64,000 nt of DNA from positions 636,002-700,001 of the forward strand of contig DEXK01000011.1 of assembly GCA_002364085.1 (NCBI GenBank). Direction: 5' to 3'. The notes below the pieces were generated by a model. That model was not told where the DNA came from and made no database searches. It saw only the letters and a list, made by a program, of their open reading frames with translations. Position 1 is the stretch's first letter. Every line of letters begins with the position of its first letter. The translations under genes were made by a program, and so were the position numbers. The stretch is from Balneolaceae bacterium UBA3186. GTDB lineage: Bacteria > Bacteroidota > Rhodothermia > Balneolales > Balneolaceae. Positions 44,174-53,140 of the stretch are shown piece after piece.

Positions 44174-45232
44174 ATGAATAAAAAATTCAACCTAGAAAGA
44201 ATAGTTCGGAAAAATATCCTAGACTTAAAACCTTATCGTTCTGCAAGGGATGATTTTGACTCCGGAATACTTCTTGATGCCAATGAAAACAGCTGTGGAT
44301 CGCCCATAAAAAGTGATCTGGAATTGAATCGCTATCCTCTGCCCTATCAGGAGAAATTGCGATCTGTTATAGCTGAATACAGAAAAGTAGATACAGAGAA
44401 TGTGTTTGTTGGTGTAGGAAGTGATGAAGCCATTGATCTGTTGTTCAGAATTTTCTGCAGTCCGGGTAAAGATAAAGTCATTACCAATCCACCAACATAT
44501 GGGATGTATAAAGTATCAGCGAATATCAATAATATAAAAGTTGATGAGGTGCTTTTGACTCCGGATTTTCAACTTCAGACTGAGCAGATTCTGAACAGAG
44601 TTACGGATTTCACCAAGCTGATCTTTGTGTGCTCGCCTAATAATCCTACTGCCAACGATATGGACAGGAAGGATATAATTCATCTTTTGGAAAATTATGA
44701 TGGGCTGGTGGTAGTAGATGAAGCGTATATCGATTTTTCCGAGCAGGCCGGTTTTGCTGAAGAAGTAAAAAACTATCCAAACCTTGTGGTTCTTCAAACA
44801 CTTTCAAAAGCATTTGGATTGGCTGGAATTCGTTTGGGTATTGCAATCGCTAACCCGGAGGTCATCAATTATATGATGAAGGTTAAAGCTCCATACAATG
44901 TAAATAAACTTACATCGCAAGCTGCTTTGAATGGGTTTGAAAATTTGGAATCAGTTCAAAAAAATATCGGATCCATTAACTCAGAAAAGAATCGGATCGT
45001 TGCAAAATTGGAAAATCTGGCTCATGTAGAAAAGGTGTTTCCATCTGATGCTAATTTTCTATTGTTCAAAGTTGATGATGCACTGAATGTATACAAAAAA
45101 TTAGCTGATTCAGGAGTAATAGTAAGATACAGAGGCAATGAACCTCATTGTGAAAACTGCCTCAGGATGACTATTGGCACTACTCAGGAAAATGATCAGT
45201 TTTTGAGTTCTCTTATTAAAATACTTGGTTAA
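44174..45232 (+). CDS. hisC: Histidinol-phosphate aminotransferase
   Basis: A 352-residue fold-type I PLP enzyme converting imidazole acetol phosphate to histidinol phosphate. LDANENSCGSPI near the N-terminus, FVGVGSDEAIDLLFRIF, VCSPNNPTAND, VVVDEAYIDFSE and the PLP-lysine motif LQTLSKAFGLAGIRLGIA are all present, as is the C-terminal CLRMTIGTTQEN. Length is normal. It is separated from hisD by a 251-base repeat-filled gap and from hisB by the convergent doxX-like gene. Confidence 0.95.
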   Translation: MNKKFNLERIVRKNILDLKPYRSARDDFDSGILLDANENSCGSPIKSDLELNRYPLPYQEKLRSVIAEYRKVDTENVFVGVGSDEAIDLLFRIFCSPGKDKVITNPPTYGMYKVSANINNIKVDEVLLTPDFQLQTEQILNRVTDFTKLIFVCSPNNPTANDMDRKDIIHLLENYDGLVVVDEAYIDFSEQAGFAEEVKNYPNLVVLQTLSKAFGLAGIRLGIAIANPEVINYMMKVKAPYNVNKLTSQAALNGFENLESVQKNIGSINSEKNRIVAKLENLAHVEKVFPSDANFLLFKVDDALNVYKKLADSGVIVRYRGNEPHCENCLRMTIGTTQENDQFLSSLIKILG

Positions 45233-45244
45233 ATGTTTAACACA

Positions 45245-45276
45245 CCCCTAAATCCCCTCTCAAGAGGAGACTTTTA
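45245..45276. repeat. CCCCTCTCAAGAGG tag at the hisC/doxX convergence
   Basis: ACCCCTAAATCCCC then CCTCTCAAGAGG (45256-45267), a small palindrome followed by ACTTTT. This motif is a well-known intergenic tag of the phylum and lies where two converging genes end, so it may terminate both. Confidence 0.65.
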
Positions 45277-45675
45277 TTCTTTATTAAACTTTTCTCCAAT
45301 GACAGGTATGTTTTCTTTTTCGAAGTATAGAAGAACTGCAGAGCAGATAAAAACTACAATTGCCAGTACAAAAAGTAATCCGCCGTCGCCTTTAACTTCA
45401 ATTCCCAGAACTGTTAAGTGGCTCAAAATGGCTCCGCTCATAACTCCAAGTGAAAGCAGAGCACCTAACCAGTTGAATCTTGGTATCAAAAGAAAAATTG
45501 CAGCAAATAATTCAGTAATCCCTGATGCGTATCTACCAAATGGCTCCAAACCAACGGTTTCAAAAATGTATATGCTTTCGGGAGCACCGGTAAATTTAAA
45601 AAACAACGTTTGCAGTAGAATTCCAGCAGCAACGACTCTGAGTACCCAAAACAGAATGTTAAATTTTGAATTCAT
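45274..45675 (-). CDS. DoxX-family membrane protein
   Basis: A 133-residue four-helix membrane protein of the DoxX/SURF4-like family (PF07681 type): LRVVAAGILLQTLFFKFTGAPES is the opening helix with the conserved F-K-x-T-G, then ELFAAIFLLIPRFNWLGALLSLGVMSGAI. Function in this group is not settled; members act in redox or sulphur metabolism. It is inserted in the his cluster on the opposite strand between hisC and hisB, apparently a later arrival. Length is normal. Confidence 0.88.
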   Translation of the reverse strand: MNSKFNILFWVLRVVAAGILLQTLFFKFTGAPESIYIFETVGLEPFGRYASGITELFAAIFLLIPRFNWLGALLSLGVMSGAILSHLTVLGIEVKGDGGLLFVLAIVVFICSAVLLYFEKENIPVIGEKFNKE

Positions 45676-45754
45676 TGTTCCACAATTTAGTTATTAATTA
45701 TATGATTTTAGTTAAACACCCACTTTTAAACTTCACATTTAAGTAACATTTAAT

Positions 45755-46642
45755 ATGAATGTATCCATAGAAAGTAACACACTTTTACCTGACCTAAATC
45801 AATTTCTGTTTCGGGAGAATGTTATTTCTTCATTAAAGGAAATAATAAGTGGCGGTTTCAAGATCTCTATTTCCGGAAAAGCTCTATCAGAAAAACAATT
45901 GAAGTTGTTATTACAAGAGGGGATTTCTTTTTCTGAACTTAAAGAAATTAACTTTTCCGTATTGATCGAAGATTCTGAGTTAGTGGTAAGGGATGGAGAA
46001 AATAATGAAATAATACGCTCATCCGATTGGAACACTATTTCTTCTGCCCTACTTTCGCCTGACCGATCTGCTATTGTAAAAAGAGAAACCAAAGAGACTG
46101 AGATCAAAATAGATCTGAATCTGGACGGCACCGGAAAGTCAAACATTGATACCGGACTAAAGTTTTTCGATCACATGCTGGAACAAATTGCCCGACATGG
46201 ATTGGTAGATTTGGATATTTACTGCAAAGGAGATCTTGAGATTGATGAACATCATACGATTGAAGATGTAGCTATTGCATTAGGCGATGCAATCACTCAA
46301 GCTTTGGGTAACAAAAAAGGAATTGAGCGTTATGGTTTCGTACTTCCTATGGATGAAGCACAGGCTACAGTTTCTATTGATTTATCCGGCAGACCTTACT
46401 TAGTTTTTGATGTACCTGTAAAGCGTGAATATGTTGGGGATTTCCCAACCGAAATGTTAGAACATTTTTTTTATAGCCTGGCAATGAACTTGAAAGCAAC
46501 TCTTCATGTTAGCTGTACTGGTGATAATGATCATCACAAAATTGAAGCATGTTTTAAAGGCTTTGCCCGGGCTCTAAAAACGGCTATAGAACAGAACGGG
46601 CGCATTAAAAATCAAATACCGAGTTCGAAAGGTTCACTATAA
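45755..46642 (+). CDS. hisB: Imidazoleglycerol-phosphate dehydratase with a novel N-terminal domain
   Basis: A 295-residue protein. Residues about 104-295 are a complete IGP dehydratase: DTGLKFFDHMLEQIARHGL, the metal motif DEHHTIEDVAIALG, the repeat MLEHFFYSLAM and the second metal motif DNDHHKIEACFKGFARAL. Bifunctional HisB proteins carry a HAD histidinol-phosphatase domain at the N-terminus, with DRDGTL. Here the first 103 residues have no HAD motif and no recognised fold (SGKALSEKQLKLLLQEGISF, then a charged alpha/beta stretch). It may be a degenerate or unrelated domain. It begins the second his segment (B, H, A), 79 bases after the doxX-like gene's start. Confidence 0.93.
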   Translation: MNVSIESNTLLPDLNQFLFRENVISSLKEIISGGFKISISGKALSEKQLKLLLQEGISFSELKEINFSVLIEDSELVVRDGENNEIIRSSDWNTISSALLSPDRSAIVKRETKETEIKIDLNLDGTGKSNIDTGLKFFDHMLEQIARHGLVDLDIYCKGDLEIDEHHTIEDVAIALGDAITQALGNKKGIERYGFVLPMDEAQATVSIDLSGRPYLVFDVPVKREYVGDFPTEMLEHFFYSLAMNLKATLHVSCTGDNDHHKIEACFKGFARALKTAIEQNGRIKNQIPSSKGSL

Positions 46643-46645
46643 TCT

Positions 46646-47248
46646 ATGATCGCTATCATCAAGTATAAGGCTGGTAACATAGCTTCTGTTTCAAATGCTC
46701 TAGACAGGCTGGGTGCACATTACTATTTTGCCCAATCTGCTCAGGAACTTGAAAGTGCCAAAGCCGTTATCTTTCCCGGAGTTGGGCATGCAAAAGCCGC
46801 TATGGATTCCTTAAAAGAACTTGGAATAGATGAATGGCTTAAAACTACAAGCAAACCTGTATTAGGCATCTGTGTTGGAATGCAATTAATGTATGAAGGC
46901 TCCAATGAAGGTGATACAAAAGGGCTTGGAATTATTCCGGGGCATCTTAAAAAATTCGATTCAGAAATTGATAAAGTTCCTCATATGGGATGGAATACTA
47001 TCAAAAAATTAAAAGAACACCATCTTACACACGGCCTGGAAGACAAGAAGCACTTATATTTCGTACACAGTTTTTACGCTCCTGTTTCTGAGCATACTGT
47101 TGCAGAGTGTAATTATATCACTCCATTTTCAGCAGTTGTGGCAAAAGACAATTTTATGGGAGTACAATTTCATCCTGAGAAATCAGGCTCCATAGGATCT
47201 AAAGTTCTACAGAATTTTTTAGATCTGGTTTATTCACAAGAAAAGTAA
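46646..47248 (+). CDS. hisH: Imidazole glycerol phosphate synthase, glutamine amidotransferase subunit
   Basis: A 200-residue class I glutamine amidotransferase that feeds ammonia to HisF. The oxyanion strand is FPGVGHAKAAM and the catalytic cysteine is in LGICVGMQLMYEG; the His-Glu pair is in GVQFHPEKSG near the C-terminus. Length is normal. It follows hisB by 3 bases and precedes hisA by 17. The synthase partner HisF is not in this window, nor is HisI/HisE. Confidence 0.95.
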   Translation: MIAIIKYKAGNIASVSNALDRLGAHYYFAQSAQELESAKAVIFPGVGHAKAAMDSLKELGIDEWLKTTSKPVLGICVGMQLMYEGSNEGDTKGLGIIPGHLKKFDSEIDKVPHMGWNTIKKLKEHHLTHGLEDKKHLYFVHSFYAPVSEHTVAECNYITPFSAVVAKDNFMGVQFHPEKSGSIGSKVLQNFLDLVYSQEK

Positions 47249-47265
47249 CTACACAAAAGAATTGA

Positions 47266-47982
47266 ATGAAAGTAATTCCGGCAATCGACTTGCTCAACGG
47301 ACAAGTTGTCCGTCTTCACAAAGGTAAATACGAAGAAGCTACTATATATGACAAAGACCCTTTGAATGTTGCTACTCAATTTAAAGAAGCCGGCTTTGAT
47401 CATATTCACATTGTGGATCTTAACGGAGCCAAAGAAGGTAAATTTGTCAATCTTCCGTACATAAAAAATATTATTTCTGATCTGGGCATTTCCGTTCAAA
47501 CAGGAGGAGGAATACGAAAGTTAGCCGATGTTGAATTCCTTCTGGATGCCGGACTATCAAAAGTAATTTGCAGTTCTATGGCGATCAAAAATGAGGCAGA
47601 CTGGATTGCAGCACTTAAGAAATACCCGGAGCAAATGATTCTGGGTATGGATCTTAAAGATGGAAAAATTGCTTATTCCGGTTGGCTGGAGACTGCTGAA
47701 GAAGATACTTATCACTTTTTGGAAAGAATGATTGATGAGGGACTTCAAGAAGTACTTTGTACAGATATTTCTAAAGACGGAACCTTATCCGGACCAAATA
47801 CAGAATTGTATATATCTATAAAGAAAGCTTTTCCGGAAATTAAGTTAATTGCTTCCGGTGGAGTTTCTGATCAGGAAGATCTGATTCAACTTGATGAAGC
47901 TGATATAGATGCTGTGGTAGTTGGAAAAGCTTTTTATGAGCATCACATAACTTTAGAGCAAATGAAAAGCCTGCACAACTAA
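47266..47982 (+). CDS. hisA: Phosphoribosylformimino-5-aminoimidazole carboxamide ribotide isomerase
   Basis: A 238-residue TIM-barrel isomerase of histidine synthesis. It starts MKVIPAIDLLNGQVVRLHKG, has HIVDLNGAKEGK, VQTGGGIRKL, GMDLKDGKIAYSGW and TDISKDGTLSGPN with the catalytic aspartates (near residues 8 and 168), and ends with ASGGVSDQEDL. Last his gene in this window; a hairpin covers its stop codon, so the operon may end here and hisF and hisI/E be placed elsewhere. Confidence 0.96.
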   Translation: MKVIPAIDLLNGQVVRLHKGKYEEATIYDKDPLNVATQFKEAGFDHIHIVDLNGAKEGKFVNLPYIKNIISDLGISVQTGGGIRKLADVEFLLDAGLSKVICSSMAIKNEADWIAALKKYPEQMILGMDLKDGKIAYSGWLETAEEDTYHFLERMIDEGLQEVLCTDISKDGTLSGPNTELYISIKKAFPEIKLIASGGVSDQEDLIQLDEADIDAVVVGKAFYEHHITLEQMKSLHN

Positions 47983-47997
47983 ATGTACAGGCTTTAA
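47966..47997 (+). terminator. Hairpin at the hisA stop codon
   Basis: AAAGCCTG (47966-47973) and CAGGCTTT (47988-47995), 8 bp, followed by an AT-rich tail; probably ends transcription at or just after hisA and also serves the converging outer-membrane gene. Confidence 0.6.
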
Positions 47998-48017
47998 ATT
48001 CAGACTCTTTCTTTGTT

Positions 48018-48593
48018 TCAGAAGTAAAATCTGGTTCCAAAAGTGATCGCTTCAAGATATCTGGCATCGTCATTAGCAGGTATATTACCTTCCAACATGA
48101 TGTCAAATCCTTCGTTTAAGTGAACGTCAAATCCAATCGGCACTAAAATAGCATGATTAGTATTGTTCTCAATAAACAGAGGTTGATAGTTAATTCCTGA
48201 ATAAATGCTAACTGCATCCAGATCTGTACTTAGATTCAGACCGAGTTTCAGACCCAAGTCACCATATGAATGTATACCAACCAGTGCAGCTACGTCGATG
48301 TTGCTTTCTGCGCTATTGTTCAGTGCTGTTTCAAAATGACCACCGAAAAAGGTTTCATCTTCAAAAAGTCCCAGTTTTAAATGACCTGTAACAGAATTGG
48401 TAAGTCCATATCCACCTCTGATGATGAACATGAAATCATCCTGATTAGTTAGAAAAACCGGTTGTAAAGCAACAGATCCAACTCCTTTTTCAAGTGTTCT
48501 TGCGTTCGAAAAGAACCCATCCTGTGCTTTCACAGAATCAGTTGTTAAAAATGCAGTAAATATAAATGCTGTAAGTAGTATTAGTTTTTTCAT
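48018..48593 (-). CDS. Outer-membrane beta-barrel protein
   Basis: A 191-residue protein with a signal peptide (MKKLILLTAFIFTAFLTTDSVKAQ). The mature part alternates polar and hydrophobic residues in short strands and has many glycines and aromatics (FMFIIRGGYGLTNSVTGHLKLGLF, YSGINYQPLFIENN), and ends in FGTRFYF with a terminal phenylalanine, the usual BAM recognition mark. The fold fits a small 8-10-strand barrel. I start at the ATG at 48593, not the in-frame one 14 codons earlier, because the signal peptide begins here. No specific function recognised. Confidence 0.75.
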   Translation of the reverse strand: MKKLILLTAFIFTAFLTTDSVKAQDGFFSNARTLEKGVGSVALQPVFLTNQDDFMFIIRGGYGLTNSVTGHLKLGLFEDETFFGGHFETALNNSAESNIDVAALVGIHSYGDLGLKLGLNLSTDLDAVSIYSGINYQPLFIENNTNHAILVPIGFDVHLNEGFDIMLEGNIPANDDARYLEAITFGTRFYF

Positions 48594-48680
48594 TGATCTT
48601 TTAATTGTTTGTGATTCAACACCTTGAACCAGCACTCAATGAAAATGTTTCAGGATTTAATTTTAGCTACTTAAGTATTT

Positions 48681-48729
48681 TTTCTTCTCACCTTTAACCT
48701 TTCCCTTTTGACTTTTCACTTTTCACTCC
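48681..48729. repeat. Pyrimidine-rich CTTTT(G/A)AC tag
   Basis: The stretch includes CCCTTTTGACTTTTCACTT and repeats of CTTTTCAC. Tags of this kind are common between genes of this phylum. It lies downstream of the murA stop codon. Confidence 0.45.
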
Positions 48730-48734
48730 CAAAA

Positions 48735-50000
48735 CTACTCATCCACTCTTTTGATCTTCGCCCCTACTGCATTAAGCTTGTGCTCCAGGTTTTCATAGCC
48801 TCTGTCTAAGTGATACACACGCAAAACTTCTGTTTCATTTTCTGCAACCATCGCTGCGAGTACTAAACTTACACTAGCTCGCAGATCTGTACTCATAACA
48901 GATGCGCCTTCAAAATCCGTTTTTCCGAAGATCGTGACTGTGTTTTTCTCCAATCTCATGTCAGCGCCTAAGCGGGTTAGTTCAGGCACATAGCTAAATC
49001 TATCATAGTAAACAGTATCAGTTACCGTTGAAACTCCGTTAGCTTGTGTCATCATTGTAGCCCATTGCGCCTGCATATCGGTTGGGAAACCCGGATACAC
49101 TTCAGTAGCAATAGAGACAGCTTCCAGTTCTTTTGGAGCTTTTACTTTTATAGTTGTTCCATCCACATCAACCTTTGCTCCGGTTTTTGAAAGTAATTCA
49201 GGAAGATTTCCTAAATGATCCACATTACACCCTTCAAGTGTCAATTCAGAATCGGGATTAAGAACTCCTGCTATCATAAACGTTCCCACTTCAATTCTGT
49301 CCGGATCGTTTGCAATTTCAACACCATTTAAAGACTCAACTCCACGAACGGTAATTCTATCAGTACCAATTCCGGAAATATCAGCGCCCATTTTCACCAA
49401 AACATTACACAATTGTACTACATCCGGCTCCATCGCTGCATTTTCGATGGTGAATTCTTCTGTTCTTAAAACAGCTGCAAGAAGCAAGTTCACCGTTGCT
49501 CCAACACTACTTGGTTCCAGCTTAAAACTGGATTTCTTTAAATTCTTATCTGCTTTAGCTATTACATATCCTTTGTCCAGATCGATATCTATTCCCATGG
49601 CTTCCATCCCTTTAAGATGTAGATCAACCGGTCTGGGTCCCCAAGCACATCCGCCGGGAAGAGAAACTTTTGCGTAGCCATGTTTGCCAACTAAAGCCCC
49701 AAGCATATAAAAAGATGCTCTCATTTTTCTCACAAGATCATAAGGAGCTTCTAAATGTGAAACGTTCGTAGGATCAATGATCAGTGTATTCTTTTTATCC
49801 TGAAAATCGACTTTTGCACCAACTACTCGCAGTACATTGTTGAAAGTATAAATATCCTGTAAGCGAGGAATATTTGTAATAGTTGTTTCTGAATCTCCCA
49901 GTAGTGAAGCTGCAATAATGGGTAGCGCTGCATTTTTTGAACCGCTTATTTTGATAGTTCCATTTAAGGGGGTTCCGCCTTCTATAATAAATTTATCCAA
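48735..50000 (-). CDS. murA: UDP-N-acetylglucosamine 1-carboxyvinyltransferase
   Basis: Enzyme of the first committed step of peptidoglycan synthesis. The catalytic cysteine is in LPGGCAWGPRPVDLHLKG; SGSKNAALPIIAASLL near the start and PTDMQAQWATMMTQANG are also conserved. I place the start at the TTG at 50000 (reading M-D-K-F-I-I-E-G-G), the standard MurA N-terminus, which overlaps the upstream biotinyl-domain stop by 8 bases. An ATG at 50048 would add 16 non-conserved residues and overlap that gene by 56 bases. Length with the TTG start is 421 residues. Confidence 0.92.
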   Translation of the reverse strand: MDKFIIEGGTPLNGTIKISGSKNAALPIIAASLLGDSETTITNIPRLQDIYTFNNVLRVVGAKVDFQDKKNTLIIDPTNVSHLEAPYDLVRKMRASFYMLGALVGKHGYAKVSLPGGCAWGPRPVDLHLKGMEAMGIDIDLDKGYVIAKADKNLKKSSFKLEPSSVGATVNLLLAAVLRTEEFTIENAAMEPDVVQLCNVLVKMGADISGIGTDRITVRGVESLNGVEIANDPDRIEVGTFMIAGVLNPDSELTLEGCNVDHLGNLPELLSKTGAKVDVDGTTIKVKAPKELEAVSIATEVYPGFPTDMQAQWATMMTQANGVSTVTDTVYYDRFSYVPELTRLGADMRLEKNTVTIFGKTDFEGASVMSTDLRASVSLVLAAMVAENETEVLRVYHLDRGYENLEHKLNAVGAKIKRVDE

Positions 50001-50499
50001 TGTTTTCGATCTCCAAAATGGGTGAATTTTTTTCCAGTGACTGACCAACTTCTACTGAAATTGATGCAATGGTTCCGTCGATAGCAGCTTTCAATTCGTT
50101 TTCCATTTTCATGGCTTCCAGGATCACTACAGGTTGCCCTTTTGTTACCTGGTCTCCTTCAGAAACCAATATATCAAGTATCTTACCCGGCATTGGAGAT
50201 TTCAGAGAACCTTCAGCTACTGCATTTCCGGTCTTGAATCCAAGTCGGTCAAGCAACAATTCCTGTTCGTCTTTAACAGAAACTTTGAACCAGTCTCCAT
50301 TAACTGAAAACTCTATTTCAGAACCATCATAACTTACATTATCAATTTTGTAGAGTTTTGTTCCAATTCTCAGAAGATATCTTCCATTTTGGGAAATAAA
50401 TTCATAATTCCCCTCTAAGTCACCAGACTTAAATGACTGATCCTTCTCAGAAATTTCTACTTCAATGGGTTCTTCAGAAACGCGTGCTTCAAATTTCAT
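49993..50499 (-). CDS. Biotinyl/lipoyl-domain protein (carboxylase BCCP-like)
   Basis: A 168-residue protein whose C-terminal 75 residues (about 94-168) form a biotin carrier domain with the attachment lysine K131 in EAMKMENEL. The first 90 residues are a separate beta-rich domain (SFKSGDLEGNYEFI) as in carrier subunits of acyl-CoA or pyruvate carboxylases. It should be biotinylated by a ligase and used by a carboxylase whose other subunits are not in this window. It overlaps the downstream murA start and the upstream 91-residue gene (4-base ATGA), so the three form an operon. Confidence 0.85.
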   Translation of the reverse strand: MKFEARVSEEPIEVEISEKDQSFKSGDLEGNYEFISQNGRYLLRIGTKLYKIDNVSYDGSEIEFSVNGDWFKVSVKDEQELLLDRLGFKTGNAVAEGSLKSPMPGKILDILVSEGDQVTKGQPVVILEAMKMENELKAAIDGTIASISVEVGQSLEKNSPILEIENIG

Positions 50500-50771
50500 A
50501 TCGTTGTTTTATTTAAACTTTTAAGTCCGATTTTTGTGGCTCTGAACGAGAAATCTTTGATGTTGTCACTATCATAAAATGCCATTTTGCTGTCAAGCCC
50601 ATCATCGAAGTTAACTACTTCCACAAAACGATGGTTAACCAAATTCATAAGATCATCACGAAGTTCACCAAATTGCATATTCGTTTCTTCCATGATCACA
50701 TCAAATGATTCCGGGAAGATCAGACGTTCCATCACAGTTTTTTCAGATTTGGTGAGTTTTCTCATAAGCAA
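50496..50771 (-). CDS. Small conserved protein (91 aa), winged-helix-like
   Basis: Not recognised by name. A basic, helical protein (MRKLTKSEKTVMERLIFPE, VIMEETNMQFGELRDDLMNLV, FVEVVNFDDGLDSKMAFYD) with a helix-turn-helix-like order and a beta hairpin, so it might be a small winged-helix protein (inference). It is the first gene of an operon with a biotin-domain protein and murA. Translation overlap of 4 bases with the next gene supports coupling. Confidence 0.6.
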   Translation of the reverse strand: MLMRKLTKSEKTVMERLIFPESFDVIMEETNMQFGELRDDLMNLVNHRFVEVVNFDDGLDSKMAFYDSDNIKDFSFRATKIGLKSLNKTTI

Positions 50772-50903
50772 AGAAGATAGAACTTTGAGGATTGAACATC
50801 CAACACCCTTTCGTCATTAGGCACTCTTTCTTATTACTTTGCTATCTGTGTAAAAGTAAGTACTATTAAATTCTACTCATTTAAATACTACTTAATTCAA
50901 TTC

Positions 50904-51965
50904 ATGAATCTTCGCGATCTGTCAAATATTTCAGAGAATAAAGTCTCCAGAGAAGCTCGAACTTTAAGTGAAATAGTTTGTGATGATCAAAACTCGCTTG
51001 CAGAACGCCTTGTAGCTTTTGAAGACATTATAAATCTGGAAGTTGGTGATACAAGTTTAAGCAGATCCAGAAATATTGAACGAGATCATGATTTCAGGCA
51101 ATTATTTCTGAAGTTTGAAGGCGACAATCCCACCGGTACCCAAAAAGACCGAATCGGTTTTGCTCAGGTTTATGATGCGTTACGACGAGGATTCGATACT
51201 ATCACATTAGCAACTTGTGGGAATTACGGAGCCTCTGTAGCCTTGGCTGCAAATCTTGCCGGATTAAAATGTAATATCTACATACCGGATGGATACCACA
51301 CCGATCGAATCGTAGAAATGGAATCGTTGGGTTCAAACATATTCAGGTTGCCCGGCAGTTATGAAGACACCGTTATAAAGAGCAGTGAATTGGCTGTTGA
51401 ACAAGATAGCTATGATGCCAATCCCGGTGGACAAAATAAAAGTCTGCAGATCATTGCCTATTCACAAATTGCATTCGAAATATATGATCAGCTTAGGGAT
51501 GCTCCCAAGATCTGCGCCGTTCCAGTTTCCAATGGAACTTTGCTTGCCGGGATACACCGTGGGTTTGTGTCTCTTTATAAAAGAGGAAAAACGTCAAGAA
51601 TTCCCCGGTTTTTAGCAGCTTCTTCTACTTTAAAAAATCCAATCGTTCATTCTTTCAAGAAAAATCTAACAGAGTGTGAAGACCTTGATCCTAAAAAGAT
51701 CAAAGAAACATTTGTAAATGAACCTCTTATTAACTGGCATAGTTTTGACGGGGATGAAGCTCTTTCTGCAATCATTGAAACTGATGGATATGCTTACAAC
51801 ATCAGTGATAAGAATATGAAAAAGATGAGCACCTATTTGAAACAGCATGAAGGAAAAAATATACTACCGGCATCAACGGCGGGTTTAATCGGTTTGCTCA
51901 ATCTGAATGAAACTGAGCCGCTTGAATCTGATCGATATGTAGCTGTACTCACAGCAAAAAATTAA
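50904..51965 (+). CDS. PLP-dependent threonine synthase-like enzyme
   Basis: A 353-residue fold-type II PLP enzyme related to threonine synthase and cysteine synthase. The PLP lysine is in FKFEGDNPTGTQKDR (rendered here as KFEGDNPTGTQKDR) and the phosphate-binding loop corresponds to TCGNYGASVALAANLAG. The C-terminal half is divergent (STAGLIGLLNL). No threonine pathway gene adjoins it; it stands 92 bases before dgcN on the same strand. In this setting it may act on a D-amino acid or a derivative, but this is guesswork. True threonine synthase is equally possible. Confidence 0.7.
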   Translation: MNLRDLSNISENKVSREARTLSEIVCDDQNSLAERLVAFEDIINLEVGDTSLSRSRNIERDHDFRQLFLKFEGDNPTGTQKDRIGFAQVYDALRRGFDTITLATCGNYGASVALAANLAGLKCNIYIPDGYHTDRIVEMESLGSNIFRLPGSYEDTVIKSSELAVEQDSYDANPGGQNKSLQIIAYSQIAFEIYDQLRDAPKICAVPVSNGTLLAGIHRGFVSLYKRGKTSRIPRFLAASSTLKNPIVHSFKKNLTECEDLDPKKIKETFVNEPLINWHSFDGDEALSAIIETDGYAYNISDKNMKKMSTYLKQHEGKNILPASTAGLIGLLNLNETEPLESDRYVAVLTAKN

Positions 51966-52057
51966 TTTCAAATCCCTCTTTCATAATCATTTACATGATC
52001 TGAAAAAGAACTAACTTTAGTTCTGAAGAATTATCTTCACCTCATAATCCAACTACA

Positions 52058-53140
52058 ATGCAACACAAAGAATCTATAGACGGAACCGCAATTGTTTACT
52101 GTCAGGGCATGTTCAATACTCCTGAAGGAAAAACTTCTCATGGACTTGTTCGGTTTACTGAACGCTATAATGTTGTTGGAATTATTGATGAGAGATATGC
52201 AGGAAAAGATGCCGGCGAAGTATTGGATAACAAGCCAAATGGAATCAAAATTTTCAAAGACTTTGGTACTGCTTATTCCGAATTGAGTAAAGATGGTGTT
52301 GAAATTAAAAATTTTGTGGTTGGTCTTGCTCCGGATGGTGGCCGACTTCCAAAATCAGCGAAACAAGAAATTGCTGCTGCTTTGAAAGCGGGACTAAATG
52401 TAGATTCAGGACTACACGATTTCCTTACCAACGATAAAGAATTAGTTAAACTGGCTGAGAAACATAATTGCAGGATCAGAGACGTACGTAAAACTCCTGA
52501 TAGGGATAAACTCCATTTCTTTACCGGAGAAATTGAAAAAGTAGATTGCCTGAAATTAGCTGTTCTTGGTTCAGATTCTGCCATTGGAAAACGCACAACA
52601 GCCTGGTTGGTAGTGCATGGTTTCCAAAAAGAAGGGTATAAAGCAGAAATGATAGGAACCGGACAAACAGGCTGGATGCAAGGCGCTAAATATTCTATGA
52701 TCATGGATAGCTGCATAAACGATTTTGTGTCCGGTGAAATAGAACATGCTGTTGTAAGTGCATGGAAAGAAGCTGATCCCGATGTTGTAGTTATTGAAGG
52801 ACAGGGAAGCTTAATGAACCCTGCTTACCCCGGTGGTTTTGAAATCCTTGCTGCAGGTCGACCTGATTTTGTGATCTTGCAACATGCCCCTACTCGTTTG
52901 GAATATGACGGATTTCCGGGTTATAAACTTCATCCACTGCATGAACAAATCAATGCTATTAAAGTAATTTCGGGTAAAGAAGTGATTGCTGTAACATTAA
53001 ATCACGAAGGGCTTAAACCGGAAGAGATTGAACCTACTTGCAAAAAAATCACAGCAGAAACCGGTCTTCCTTGTTTTGATGTACTTGCTCATGGTGCGGA
53101 TGATTTAATCGAGATATTAAAAGAGAAAATCCGCAAATAA
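52058..53140 (+). CDS. dgcN: D-glutamate N-acetyltransferase (DUF1611 family)
   Basis: A 360-residue DUF1611 protein. The C-terminal P-loop-like GSDSAIGKRTTAWLVV, then GTGQTGWMQGAKYS and VVIEGQGSLMNPAYPGGFE are the family signatures. DUF1611 members include DgcN, which acetylates D-glutamate, the first step of a D-glutamate pathway reported in marine bacteria and halophilic archaea. The next gene starts at the last base of its stop codon (TAATG), an intimate coupling that is the norm for dgcN-dgcA. The assignment rests on family and neighbour, not on active-site residues. Confidence 0.8.
   Translation: MQHKESIDGTAIVYCQGMFNTPEGKTSHGLVRFTERYNVVGIIDERYAGKDAGEVLDNKPNGIKIFKDFGTAYSELSKDGVEIKNFVVGLAPDGGRLPKSAKQEIAAALKAGLNVDSGLHDFLTNDKELVKLAEKHNCRIRDVRKTPDRDKLHFFTGEIEKVDCLKLAVLGSDSAIGKRTTAWLVVHGFQKEGYKAEMIGTGQTGWMQGAKYSMIMDSCINDFVSGEIEHAVVSAWKEADPDVVVIEGQGSLMNPAYPGGFEILAAGRPDFVILQHAPTRLEYDGFPGYKLHPLHEQINAIKVISGKEVIAVTLNHEGLKPEEIEPTCKKITAETGLPCFDVLAHGADDLIEILKEKIRK

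Noticed and set aside
45233..45697. Plus-strand 154-codon frame after hisC
   Set aside because: Antisense of the doxX-like gene and Ser/Pro/Asn-rich; doxX has clear membrane helices and family motifs.
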